Source of the DNA: Arenibacter arenosicollis
Lineage (GTDB): Bacteria; Bacteroidota; Bacteroidia; Flavobacteriales; Flavobacteriaceae
Length of the DNA stretch: 64,000 nucleotides
Direction of reading: 5' to 3'
Assembly (NCBI RefSeq): GCF_014397245.1
Contig: NZ_JACLHY010000010.1
Coordinates: forward strand, 98,555 to 162,554
Shown: positions 9,491 through 17,215 of the stretch, piece by piece
How positions within the stretch are numbered: the first letter of the stretch is position 1
How the letters are laid out: each line of letters opens with the position of its first letter
Translations under genes and position numbers: made by a program
Notes under the pieces: generated by a model
What the model saw: only the letters and a program-made list of their open reading frames with translations
Told to the model about the DNA's origin: nothing
The model's database searches: none

Positions 9491-10579
9491 CTAATTTGAA
9501 GATTCGGTTTTCAACAAAATAAATTCACTAATATTCACCATGTCAATTGCGCCGATCAATTTTTCATTACTTGTCACCGGAAAAAAACTCTTCTTTTCCT
9601 TGCCAACAAGTTCCAATACCTTGGTTATTTCTGCAGATTCATCAATTACGGTGAAGTTCTTATCCATAATATCCTTAACTAAAATGGAAGGGGTCTTGGC
9701 GTGTTTAATGACATCCTTTTGAGTAACTATTCCCTTTATTTCCTTGTCCAGCGCCACTACAAAATCCTTTTCCGTACTTGACAATAGGATTTCTATAACC
9801 TCTTGTACATTATTATCCGGACGCAACACTGTAATATTGGTTAAGGTAGCCTCCTTTACCACATGCCCCTTTAGCAACGAATTCTGTTTTACCATTCTGT
9901 TTTCGCCATACGCGCCAAAAAAGATAAAAAAGGCAATCAATATCAAAAAAGGATTTACAAAAAAGCCCAAAATAAAAAATACTACAGCTAAGGATTGGCC
10001 AATAGCAGCGGCTATATTGGTGGCTTCTACCCTACTTAGCCTAAAAGCCAATAAAGCCCTAAGAACACGACCTCCATCCATAGGAAACGCTGGAATAAGG
10101 TTGAAAAGCACGAGCATAACATTCGCTATAAACAAATAGAAAAGGAAATTCTGCAAGTTGGGTGCATAAAGCATCTCCTCTACCACCACATTATCAAAAT
10201 TAAAATAGCTCTTTAGCGGTATCACTAAAGACAATAGTAGGGCAATTACAACATTTACGGCAGGTCCGGCAAGGGCCACAAGAAGTTCCTGCCCAGGTTT
10301 TTCAGGCATTTTGTCCAAGGTTGCTACGCCCCCTATAGGTAAAAGAATAATCCTTTGTGTCTTAATATTAAATTTTCTGGCTGTAAGGGCATGGCCCAGT
10401 TCATGTAGCACCACACAAGCCATCAACACCAAAATAAAACCCTGATTTACCGCTACCCTTGTAAAATCAGCGCTATTCTGAAATTCAACGAACCCGGCCC
10501 AAATCAACAATAAAGCAAAGGTCCAATGTACCTCCAATTGGATTCCTGCAATTTTTCCCAACCTTAAAAAACCCTTCAT
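9491..10579 (-). CDS. Site-2-type zinc metalloprotease (M50) with CBS pair
   Basis: Intramembrane protease of 362 residues. The N-terminal two thirds are membrane spanning, with the zinc motif HELGH (residues 59-63) and the second motif NLIPAFPMDGGRVLRALL carrying the metal-binding Asp. The C-terminal third, about 230-350, is a tandem CBS module that usually binds adenine nucleotides and senses energy charge. I chose ATG 10579: an upstream ATG at 10630 would lie inside the palindrome 10625-10636, which together with -7 TATCTTCG (10594-10601) predicts transcription from about 10590. Likely role: regulated proteolysis coupled to AMP/ATP. The substrate is unknown. Confidence 0.92.
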   Translation of the reverse strand: MKGFLRLGKIAGIQLEVHWTFALLLIWAGFVEFQNSADFTRVAVNQGFILVLMACVVLHELGHALTARKFNIKTQRIILLPIGGVATLDKMPEKPGQELLVALAGPAVNVVIALLLSLVIPLKSYFNFDNVVVEEMLYAPNLQNFLFYLFIANVMLVLFNLIPAFPMDGGRVLRALLAFRLSRVEATNIAAAIGQSLAVVFFILGFFVNPFLILIAFFIFFGAYGENRMVKQNSLLKGHVVKEATLTNITVLRPDNNVQEVIEILLSSTEKDFVVALDKEIKGIVTQKDVIKHAKTPSILVKDIMDKNFTVIDESAEITKVLELVGKEKKSFFPVTSNEKLIGAIDMVNISEFILLKTESSN

Positions 10580-10593
10580 AAGCAATATTTTGT

Positions 10594-10636
10594 CGAAGAT
10601 ATTCGCACAGTGCGACTTTGACAATGACAATTGTCA
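10594..10636 (-). promoter_or_regulatory. CRP/FNR-type box and -7 element of the M50/CBS gene
   Basis: Fully symmetrical palindrome ATGACAATTGTCAT (10624-10637, core TGACAATTGTCA 10625-10636). On the minus strand 23 bases separate it from TATCTTCG (10594-10601), one mismatch from TAnnTTTG. The predicted start of transcription is about 11 bases before ATG 10579. Confidence 0.68.
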
Positions 10637-10826
10637 TAAGTGGTTATATTGCCCTTTTAAATATAAAGTGGCACAAGTTTAAATCATTATAAGTCCGGCA
10701 AGGTTAGGGCTGTTGATTAATTGGTCATTAGAGAGATCTACATGAATAGCCTTACAATTTTATAACTGTAATCCAACGAGATGGTCTATCATGAAGAGAA
10801 GTAGGAAATTCTCTGCCTTTTCCATA

Positions 10827-11378
10827 TCACTTAATACTTAATTTTCGTATTCGGGCATTGATCGAGGCTATTTCCTCCTTTTGTAATTTCTCAATAAGGT
10901 CTTTAAAATCCTTTTCCAATTCAGGGTTTTCCTCTACAATTTCAGAAATGGCCTGTAATGCGTTCACTCTTACAATTCTACTTTCGGTAGGGTTGCCCGC
11001 CCACTGATTTAGTTTGGACAACACAATTTCCAACTCTTGCTCTGTAAGTGAAAGCCTTGGCACCATTTGGGACAAATGCCATTTAAATTCCTTGTCCTCA
11101 GCGCTTTGGAAAAAATCCAATATCTCACTTTTATGACTTTGAAGATATTGGGGCCTCCCAATGGTAATTTTTTCCACGGCATCTGCCGCCCTCATAAGTA
11201 TTATCCGATCCTTGGAATGAAGAAAACGAAATAGAAGATCGAAGTCTTGCTGATTCCGAATTAAAGGTATCAGAAACTTTACCCTTCCTATTGATCTAAG
11301 ATCTCCACCTTCCAAATATTTCTTTATGTTAGCTGTAGTTTCCAATTTTCCAAACTTATGAACATAACATTCCACCAT
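10827..11378 (-). CDS. HEAT-repeat-like helical protein of unknown function
   Basis: Protein of 183 residues made almost entirely of predicted alpha-helices in pairs, as in HEAT/armadillo repeats (for example DLLFRFLHSKDRIILMRAADAVEKI and IVRVNALQAISEIVEEN). Such proteins usually act as binding scaffolds. No signal peptide or membrane segment is seen, so it should be cytosolic. Its start overlaps the end of the upstream SDR gene by 23 bases, and no later Met exists before residue 60, so translational coupling in one operon (WG-repeat protein, SDR, HEAT protein) is likely. The function is unknown. Confidence 0.72.
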   Translation of the reverse strand: MVECYVHKFGKLETTANIKKYLEGGDLRSIGRVKFLIPLIRNQQDFDLLFRFLHSKDRIILMRAADAVEKITIGRPQYLQSHKSEILDFFQSAEDKEFKWHLSQMVPRLSLTEQELEIVLSKLNQWAGNPTESRIVRVNALQAISEIVEENPELEKDFKDLIEKLQKEEIASINARIRKLSIK

Positions 11379-12117
11379 CTACCACATGGATAGTTCCGGT
11401 AATATATTTGCTCTGGTCCGAGGCCAGAAAAAGAGCCATCTCAGCAATTTCGCTGGATTCCGCATAACGCCCCAAAGGTACGGCCGCCTCAAATCCTTTC
11501 ATAACCTCATCGGGACTGCTGGGCGACATATCCACTTCTATACGCCGCATCATATTATTGTTAACCGGGCCCGGATGAATAGTATTTACGCGAATTTTAC
11601 GCTTTGCATTTTCTTGGGCTGCTACCCTCATTAAACCAACCACGGCATGTTTGCTGGCCACATAGGCTCCTAGTCCGGCAAAACCCTTTAAACCCGCAAC
11701 CGACGAGGTGATTATTACACTACCTCCATCCTTCATTTTTGGGATCACATATTTACATCCCAACCAAACCCCTTTTAGGTTTACACCTATAACCTTATCG
11801 AAAATCTCGTCCGGATAATCCGTTATTGGCTTTGAAGTACCTTCGATCCCAGCATTTGCAAAGAAAATGTCGATCTTTCCATGAACCTCTAGGCAATTTT
11901 CCACAAACTTCTCCGTGTCCTTAACTTTTGAAACATCGGCCACACAATATGACAGGTTCTTATGATCTAACCCGTAGCTCGCCTTTTCCAGAACTTCCTT
12001 ACTTATGTCCACGATGACCACCTTGGCACCCTCTTGCAAAAAGAGTTTGGCTGTGGCCAGTCCTATTCCACCTGCACCTCCAGTAATTACGGCTACTTTA
12101 TCTTTTAATCCTGACAT
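11356..12117 (-). CDS. Short-chain dehydrogenase/reductase
   Basis: Classical SDR of 253 residues, NAD(P)-dependent oxidoreductase. The Rossmann motif TGGAGGIG is at about residues 12-19, NNAG is replaced by FANAG, and the catalytic Ser-Tyr-Lys is seen as SS-VAGLKGFAGLG-AYVASK. VVDI after the second strand suggests NAD preference. It ends with the common HVVDGG. I chose ATG 12117, two bases after the WG-repeat gene stop, over the ORF start at 12153. It is the middle gene of the operon headed by the box at 12811. The substrate cannot be predicted. Confidence 0.9.
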   Translation of the reverse strand: MSGLKDKVAVITGGAGGIGLATAKLFLQEGAKVVIVDISKEVLEKASYGLDHKNLSYCVADVSKVKDTEKFVENCLEVHGKIDIFFANAGIEGTSKPITDYPDEIFDKVIGVNLKGVWLGCKYVIPKMKDGGSVIITSSVAGLKGFAGLGAYVASKHAVVGLMRVAAQENAKRKIRVNTIHPGPVNNNMMRRIEVDMSPSSPDEVMKGFEAAVPLGRYAESSEIAEMALFLASDQSKYITGTIHVVDGGMLCS

Positions 12118-12119
12118 TA

Positions 12120-12758
12120 TCACTTGTTTAAAGTTATATTTCTTAATTCCCAACCTTGATCCTGAGTATGTACCGCAACAAGACCGTCGGACAATCTCTT
12201 TACCCCTATTGTAGGCCTCTGATATCTTTTTTTGGTCATTTGGATATTGTACCTTCTATTGAAAAATTCAATGATTTCCCCAGAAGTGTCCAGCATAACA
12301 TCGTGAAATTTAAATTCGTAAATATTCAGATTGAATTCGTTTTTGCCTTTCATGGCCTTCTCAAATAGAACAGCTGTGGTATAGCCATCCTTAAAGGGAT
12401 ACACATTTAATAGTTCAGGTTCAATGACTACATTTCCTTTTGTATCGATAAATCCAAAAACGGGAACATCCTCCTCGACATTTTTGGTAATCAAACACCT
12501 GCCCTCATTGAACATTGGCCATCGGACCCCAGAAATATCATCTTTTGAAGTATCGGCATCCTTGTTCCAATAGATATCGTTCCGAAAATTGATGACCATA
12601 GTCCCCTCTTCATTAATAAATCCCCATTGATCTCCTTGTCGAACAGCCGCCAAACCTTCACTAAAGGGAGCAATTTCATCAATATTTTTGACTGATTGGG
12701 AAGACATAATATTGAAAAGCATTAGCATTGCACATGCCGTAATAAAATATATTTTCAT
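12120..12758 (-). CDS. Exported WG-repeat protein
   Basis: Protein of 212 residues with an N-terminal signal peptide (about residues 1-20) and one or more WG repeats: PFSEGLAAVRQGDQWGFINE is the typical consensus, followed by a second degenerate unit (GRCLITKN...VFGFIDTKGN). WG repeats form beta-strand-rich, protein-binding modules on the cell surface or in the periplasm. It is the first gene of the operon with the SDR and HEAT genes. The box TGACCAATGTCA (12811-12822) and -7 TACTTTAG (12780-12787) predict transcription about 18 bases before the ATG. Confidence 0.85.
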   Translation of the reverse strand: MKIYFITACAMLMLFNIMSSQSVKNIDEIAPFSEGLAAVRQGDQWGFINEEGTMVINFRNDIYWNKDADTSKDDISGVRWPMFNEGRCLITKNVEEDVPVFGFIDTKGNVVIEPELLNVYPFKDGYTTAVLFEKAMKGKNEFNLNIYEFKFHDVMLDTSGEIIEFFNRRYNIQMTKKRYQRPTIGVKRLSDGLVAVHTQDQGWELRNITLNK

Positions 12759-12779
12759 GACTTCGAATTTTAGTTTCCA

Positions 12780-12822
12780 CTAAAGTAGTTTACAGAATAC
12801 CAGTACAAAATGACCAATGTCA
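12780..12822 (-). promoter_or_regulatory. CRP/FNR-type box and -7 element of the WG/SDR/HEAT operon
   Basis: Palindrome TGACCAATGTCA (12811-12822), followed on the minus strand by 23 bases and TACTTTAG (12780-12787). The -7 octamer is identical to that of hsp20, and the flank AGTACAAAATGA is shared with that promoter as well. Confidence 0.7.
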
Positions 12823-12965
12823 GTAGCCCACAAATAAATAACCCTAATCCTTATGTTTTTACGGTGTTCCAGTTTGAAGAAGGTTGTAAAGTATTAGTTA
12901 GACGAGAGAAGGCTTCCCAACAATTATAAGTTATTTAGATCGCCTTGTATTAAAAACATAGCTAA

Positions 12966-13008
12966 TGACCAATATCATGTCAGTTGATACTGAAACTCTT
13001 TAATTTTG
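12966..13008 (+). promoter_or_regulatory. CRP/FNR-type box and -7 element of the first usp gene
   Basis: TGACCAATATCA (12966-12977), 23 bases, then TAATTTTG (13001-13008), a perfect TAnnTTTG. Predicted transcription from about 13012 gives a leader of about 170 bases that contains the AGT microsatellite. Box and -7 element are identical in sequence and spacing to those at 17150-17192. Confidence 0.72.
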
Positions 13009-13051
13009 ATACTACTACTCCGTAGTGCAAGAGCAAGGAAGTGTCAGGAAC

Positions 13052-13139
<88 letters not shown>

Positions 13140-13180
13140 TAAGCCGCCTTAAACTAAAGCAATCTTTAAAGTACACTAAG

Positions 13181-14005
13181 ATGAAGCACATATTGGTCCC
13201 TGTAGATTTTTCCAAACATTCCGCCTATGCGTTGGAGGTTGCTGCAGGCATTACAAGGCAGCAGAAGGCCGATATTACAGTTATTCATATGATTGGAATT
13301 TCGGAGGCGGTTATTGCCGAAGAGGAATTTTTAGAGTATGAGGAGGCCAAATACTTTATGGGACTAGCCAAGCAAAGATTTAAAAGTTTCTTGGACAAGC
13401 CTTATTTAAAGGGTATTGTGATACATAAAATAGTGCAGAACTATAAGGTATTTAGTGAACTTAATCATGTAGCCAAGGAACAAAATATAGATTTAATTGT
13501 AATGGGCTCCCACGGTAGCACAGGTTTCAACGAGATTTTTATAGGTTCCAATGCAGAAAAGGTTGTGCGTACTTCCGATGTCCCCGTTTTGATTATTAAG
13601 CAGCAAAATTCAGATTTTAGAATTAAGAACATCCTTTTTGGATGTAGTTTTTCGGAGGATATGGTTTTGGCCTATAGAAAGGTTAAGTCCATGGCTCAAA
13701 AATTTTCCGCCAAACTTAAATTGGTATACATCAACACCCCTTTTGAGGATTTCTTAAGTACCCCGGAAGCCGAGAAACGTATAGCAGATTTTATGTCGAA
13801 GGCCCAGGAGACCAACTATAAAGTGGAAATTTACAACGATTATACTGTGGAAAACGGTTTGCTAAATTTCACCAAGACGGAAAAATTTGATTTATTGGCC
13901 CTACCTACACATGGCAGAAAAGGTCTTGCACATTTCCTACTCGGAAGTATTGGCGAGGATATTGCCAACCATGCCAAGTTACCTGTGATGACGCTTAAGA
14001 TCTGA
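13181..14005 (+). CDS. Tandem universal stress protein, both nucleotide loops kept
   Basis: UspA-family protein of 274 residues with two Usp domains (about 1-145 and 150-274). The first domain has the ATP-binding pattern G-x2-G-x9-G-S as MGSHGSTGFNEIFIGS. The second keeps a similar THGRKGLAHFLLGS, unlike the nine other Usp proteins here. The start is ATG 13181 (KHILVPVDFS); an in-frame ATG at 13130 is part of the leader inverted repeat and was rejected. It is separated from the main usp cluster by the sensor kinase operon and shares the box at 12966. A cytosolic stress-signalling role is inferred from the family. Confidence 0.92.
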   Translation: MKHILVPVDFSKHSAYALEVAAGITRQQKADITVIHMIGISEAVIAEEEFLEYEEAKYFMGLAKQRFKSFLDKPYLKGIVIHKIVQNYKVFSELNHVAKEQNIDLIVMGSHGSTGFNEIFIGSNAEKVVRTSDVPVLIIKQQNSDFRIKNILFGCSFSEDMVLAYRKVKSMAQKFSAKLKLVYINTPFEDFLSTPEAEKRIADFMSKAQETNYKVEIYNDYTVENGLLNFTKTEKFDLLALPTHGRKGLAHFLLGSIGEDIANHAKLPVMTLKI

Positions 14006-14042
14006 TTATATATGGGAATTGCCTTCCAGTAACCCAGTATTG

Positions 14043-14444
14043 TTACTTTAGTAATATTTCCAATTTTCCCAACAGTACCAATTCCGCTTTATTTTTTCCA
14101 GCAAAACTATTGGAAATGGCGTTGGCCGTATCCATAATCAACACCTTAATGAATGGGCTAAATATGCTGGCATTGTCCTTATAAAACTCCCTAAATTCCT
14201 CGAAGCATTCATCCCCATCCCTTTCATTGTCCACTAACCAATCGAACACCGATTCTATCTGAAAGGCGGCATCGGTACCGTATTCATCCTCCAATTCATC
14301 TACCTCCAACCAATATTTTCGAATAAAGGCCCTTAACTTGTCAATTTCCTGCCTATGTATACGTGTGTCTGCCATTGCTACAGCGTAGAACAACTTTCCT
14401 AAATTCTCATAGAACTTCTTACCAACTTTCTTTATATTTTCCAT
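14043..14444 (-). CDS. TerB-like helical protein
   Basis: Small, acidic, all-helical cytosolic protein of 133 residues. The segment LFYAVAMADTRIHRQEIDKLRAFI resembles the start of TerB/tellurite-resistance-like domains, where an acidic helix turn (A-D-x-x-I-x-x-x-E) may bind metal. It is divergent from the sensor kinase gene. The palindrome at 14501-14512 with -7 TATTTTTA (14470-14477) on this strand has the same 23-base spacing as the other island promoters. The TerB assignment rests on one motif and is moderate; the function is unknown. Confidence 0.72.
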   Translation of the reverse strand: MENIKKVGKKFYENLGKLFYAVAMADTRIHRQEIDKLRAFIRKYWLEVDELEDEYGTDAAFQIESVFDWLVDNERDGDECFEEFREFYKDNASIFSPFIKVLIMDTANAISNSFAGKNKAELVLLGKLEILLK

Positions 14445-14469
14445 TTTTAAATGATTGAAGTGAATAATT

Positions 14470-14532
14470 TAAAAATAGAGAATGACGTAGTTATTTTCTA
14501 TGACAATAATCAGTTTTAAAATTTTATCTTTG
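14470..14532. promoter_or_regulatory. CRP/FNR-type box between terB-like gene and the kinase operon
   Basis: TGACAATAATCA at 14501-14512. Toward the minus strand, TATTTTTA (14470-14477) starts after 23 bases, the standard geometry. Toward the plus strand a perfect TATCTTTG (14525-14532) starts after only 12 bases, which puts the box over the -33 region of the kinase promoter. Binding there could repress or alter kinase-operon transcription. The -7 element ends five bases before ATG 14537, so the kinase mRNA may be leaderless. Confidence 0.62.
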
Positions 14533-14536
14533 GATA

Positions 14537-16048
14537 ATGCAGGCCTTTCAAAAAAACAGTGAAATATTCAATCTTCTTTCTGAAGGTGTATCCGAAGGGA
14601 TTATAGTTGTTAACACCGAACAGCTAATAGTCGCTACCAATTCCTCGGCGGGGCGAATGTTTGGTTACAAAAAGGGTGAACTTCTGGGAAAACCTTTGGA
14701 GACCCTGATACCGCGAAGGTACCATCATAACCACGGTCAAAACGTGGAACACTTTATTGAAAAAAGCGAACGACGGCAAATGGGCCAGGGAAGGGACCTA
14801 CATGGAGTACGTAAAAATGGAGATGAATTTCCGGTCGAAGCAGGGCTTAATCCCTTTAAACTATATGACGAGACCTATGTTATGGCCCTTGTTATTGATA
14901 TTACGGAACGTAAGATCAAGGAAAAGGAACTTAGCCATTGGGCCAGGATATTTGATGAATCACTGAATGAAATCTACGTGTTCCATGCTATCTCATTACA
15001 TTTTTTAAATGTCAACAAGGAAGCTCAGCGGAATATGGGCTATGACCTAGAGGAATTTAAGGCCCTGACTCCATTGGACATTAAACCCAATATGGATCCA
15101 CCGCAATTTAAGCTTCTTATAGACCCGTTGTTGAGGGGAGAAAGGGATAAGGTTAAGTTTGAAACCGACCACAAAAGAAAGGACGGATCTATTTATCCCG
15201 TAGAGGTGCATATTCAACTATCAATTCTTGGAGAAGAGCAGGTTTTTGTTGCCATAATACTCGATATAACAGAACGAAAAAATTACACGGAAAAACTAGA
15301 GAAAAAGGTTCAGGAACGTACCAAACAACTCACGGAAGCCCTCGCCAAGGAGAAAGAACTGAACGAATTAAAAACACGTTTTCTGTCCTTGGTTTCCCAT
15401 GAATTTAAGACCCCTTTGAGCAGTATTCTGACCTCTATAACTTTATTGGCCAAATACACTGAGGGCCACCAACAGGAAAAACGGGACAAACATGTAGATA
15501 CTATAAAGAACAAAGTGCGGTACTTGGATACCATTCTAACCGATTTTCTTTCGGTAGAGCGTTTGGATTCCGGAAAGGTAAATTATAACATCGAGGACTT
15601 CCCTCTAAGCAAAGTTATAAACGAAGTGGTTTACGGGGCCAATATGCTGCTTAAATCGGGACAGCAAATCACATACCCCGAGAATATAGATGATATTTTC
15701 ATCAGATTTGATGAAAGAACCTTGGAACTCGCCTTGTCCAACCTAATTCACAACGCCATAAAATATTCCCCAGAGGACACGACCATTGATCTGGTGGTGA
15801 GCAATGGAGCCGGTAATATACTAATACAGGTCGTTGATCGTGGTATTGGGATTCCTATCAAAGAACAAAAATATATTTTCAATCGTTATTTTAGGGCAGA
15901 AAATGCCTTGTTGAACCAAGGTACTGGCATTGGCCTTAACATTGCCAAACAACATTTGGAGAATCTTGGCTCTACCATTGAATTTAGCAGTGAAGAAAAC
16001 AAAGGATCTATTTTTACAATAGTTATCCCCCTGGAAAACATAAATTAA
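14537..16048 (+). CDS. PAS-PAS sensor histidine kinase with FixL-like heme-PAS residues
   Basis: Soluble (no membrane segment) histidine kinase of 503 residues. PAS1 is about residues 8-125, PAS2 about 135-248, then a short coiled coil, HisKA with the phospho-accepting His288 in VSHEFKTPLS, and HATPase_c with Asn406 (HNAIKYS), DRGIGIP and GTGIGLNIAK. In PAS1, His66 (RYHHNHG) and Arg86 (MGQGR) stand 20 residues apart and align with the heme-ligating His and the O2-gating Arg of FixL (H200/R220 in Bradyrhizobium). The downstream PAS text VRKNGDEFPV is also FixL-like. The same PAS subfamily contains non-heme members, so O2 sensing is a hypothesis. It is followed after 7 bases by its response regulator. 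Confidence 0.93.
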   Translation: MQAFQKNSEIFNLLSEGVSEGIIVVNTEQLIVATNSSAGRMFGYKKGELLGKPLETLIPRRYHHNHGQNVEHFIEKSERRQMGQGRDLHGVRKNGDEFPVEAGLNPFKLYDETYVMALVIDITERKIKEKELSHWARIFDESLNEIYVFHAISLHFLNVNKEAQRNMGYDLEEFKALTPLDIKPNMDPPQFKLLIDPLLRGERDKVKFETDHKRKDGSIYPVEVHIQLSILGEEQVFVAIILDITERKNYTEKLEKKVQERTKQLTEALAKEKELNELKTRFLSLVSHEFKTPLSSILTSITLLAKYTEGHQQEKRDKHVDTIKNKVRYLDTILTDFLSVERLDSGKVNYNIEDFPLSKVINEVVYGANMLLKSGQQITYPENIDDIFIRFDERTLELALSNLIHNAIKYSPEDTTIDLVVSNGAGNILIQVVDRGIGIPIKEQKYIFNRYFRAENALLNQGTGIGLNIAKQHLENLGSTIEFSSEENKGSIFTIVIPLENIN

Positions 16049-16055
16049 GAGAACA

Positions 16056-17108
16056 ATGAAGACTATTTTATTGATCGAGGACGATAGGGCCTTACGCGAG
16101 AACACCGAAGAGCTATTGGAACTTTCAGGTTATTCCGTGACAACGGCACCTAACGGAAAAGTTGGCATTATAATGGCCAAGGAAATAATACCGGATATCA
16201 TTGTCTGTGATATTATGATGCCAGAGTTGGATGGTTATGGGGTCTTAAAAGATCTGTCCTCCGATGAAAAGACTAGGCTAATTCCCTTTATATTTCTGTC
16301 TGCCAAAACGGAACACAAAGAAATACGAAAAGGAATGGATCTGGGTGCGGACGACTACCTTACCAAACCTTTTGAAGAAGAGGATTTAATAAGCGCCATT
16401 GAAAGCCGTTTGGCGAAAGTGGAGCTTCTGGGGAGGATGTCGCAAGAGGGCGCATTAAATCCACTGGCCACTGACAACCAAATACGCACTTTAAACGAGT
16501 TGAAGAACTTTTTTGACGATAACGGTGAACCTGTAAATATTGCGCAGGGTGGCACCATATATCAAGAAGGTTCATATAGCCATAAAATATACCTTATTTT
16601 AAAAGGAGTGGTAAAATGCCATACCATGGACGAGGATGGGAAGGAATTGATCACCTCGCTTTACAGGGCGGACGACTTTTTGGGATTTACATCTTTTCTA
16701 GATAATGTTCCGTATCAGGAATCGGCAACGGCCATTGAAAATGTGGAACTGGCTGGTATTTCCAAAGAAAATTTAAAGCAGGTGTTGGAAAAGAATCACA
16801 ACATATCCATGGAACTAATGGAACTTCTTACTGGAAATATAAAGGATATTAAACAGCAATTGCTACAAATGGCCTATAGTTCGGTTCGTAAGAAAACGGC
16901 TCAAACCTTATTGCAATTTGCGGAAATCATGAACAATAAAACTGAGGATCCCATCAAAATTTCCCGAAATGATCTTGCCAGTGTAGCCGGTATTGCTACG
17001 GAAAGCCTAATACGTACACTCTCCGGGTTTAAAAAGGAAGGTTTGATCGACATTGAGGGCAGAAATATACGAATCAAGGAATTAAAGGCCTTGCAGTTTA
17101 TCAATTAG
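16056..17108 (+). CDS. Response regulator fused to a CRP/FNR-family transcription factor
   Basis: Protein of 350 residues joining three modules. The receiver domain (1-120) has acidic pocket E8/D9, phospho-acceptor D52 (VCDIMMPELDG), S82 and K104. A cyclic-nucleotide-binding-like beta-roll spans about 140-265 and a C-terminal Crp-type winged helix about 275-345. The recognition helix reads ATESLIRTLSGF, with E316 and R320 spaced like E209/R213 of FNR and E181/R185 of CRP, which read the TGA half-site. There is no N-terminal Cys cluster, so no FNR-type Fe-S switch; control should come by phosphorylation from the kinase in the same operon. It is the obvious candidate to bind the TGA-N6-TCA boxes in this window. 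Confidence 0.94.
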   Translation: MKTILLIEDDRALRENTEELLELSGYSVTTAPNGKVGIIMAKEIIPDIIVCDIMMPELDGYGVLKDLSSDEKTRLIPFIFLSAKTEHKEIRKGMDLGADDYLTKPFEEEDLISAIESRLAKVELLGRMSQEGALNPLATDNQIRTLNELKNFFDDNGEPVNIAQGGTIYQEGSYSHKIYLILKGVVKCHTMDEDGKELITSLYRADDFLGFTSFLDNVPYQESATAIENVELAGISKENLKQVLEKNHNISMELMELLTGNIKDIKQQLLQMAYSSVRKKTAQTLLQFAEIMNNKTEDPIKISRNDLASVAGIATESLIRTLSGFKKEGLIDIEGRNIRIKELKALQFIN

Positions 17109-17149
17109 AATAATTTTTTGAATCCTTGAGGTATCTTTTTTACTCAAGA

Positions 17150-17192
17150 TGACCAATATCATATTACAACTTTGGCCATAACCGTAATTTTG
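17150..17192 (+). promoter_or_regulatory. CRP/FNR-type box and -7 element of usp 17216
   Basis: TGACCAATATCA (17150-17161), 23 bases, then TAATTTTG (17185-17192), a perfect TAnnTTTG. The predicted start about 17196 leaves a 20-base leader. The palindrome centre is then at about -41. Confidence 0.74.
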
Positions 17193-17215
17193 TGGCATCG
17201 TTGATAATCGAATGA

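Noticed and set aside
10714..10727. TGATTAATTGGTCA as a further regulator box
   Set aside because: The half-sites are separated by eight bases instead of six and no -7 element lies at the common spacing.
16056..17108. Classical FNR (Fe-S) interpretation of the regulator
   Set aside because: No N-terminal Cys cluster; only two isolated Cys (position 51 next to the phospho-Asp and one in the beta-roll).
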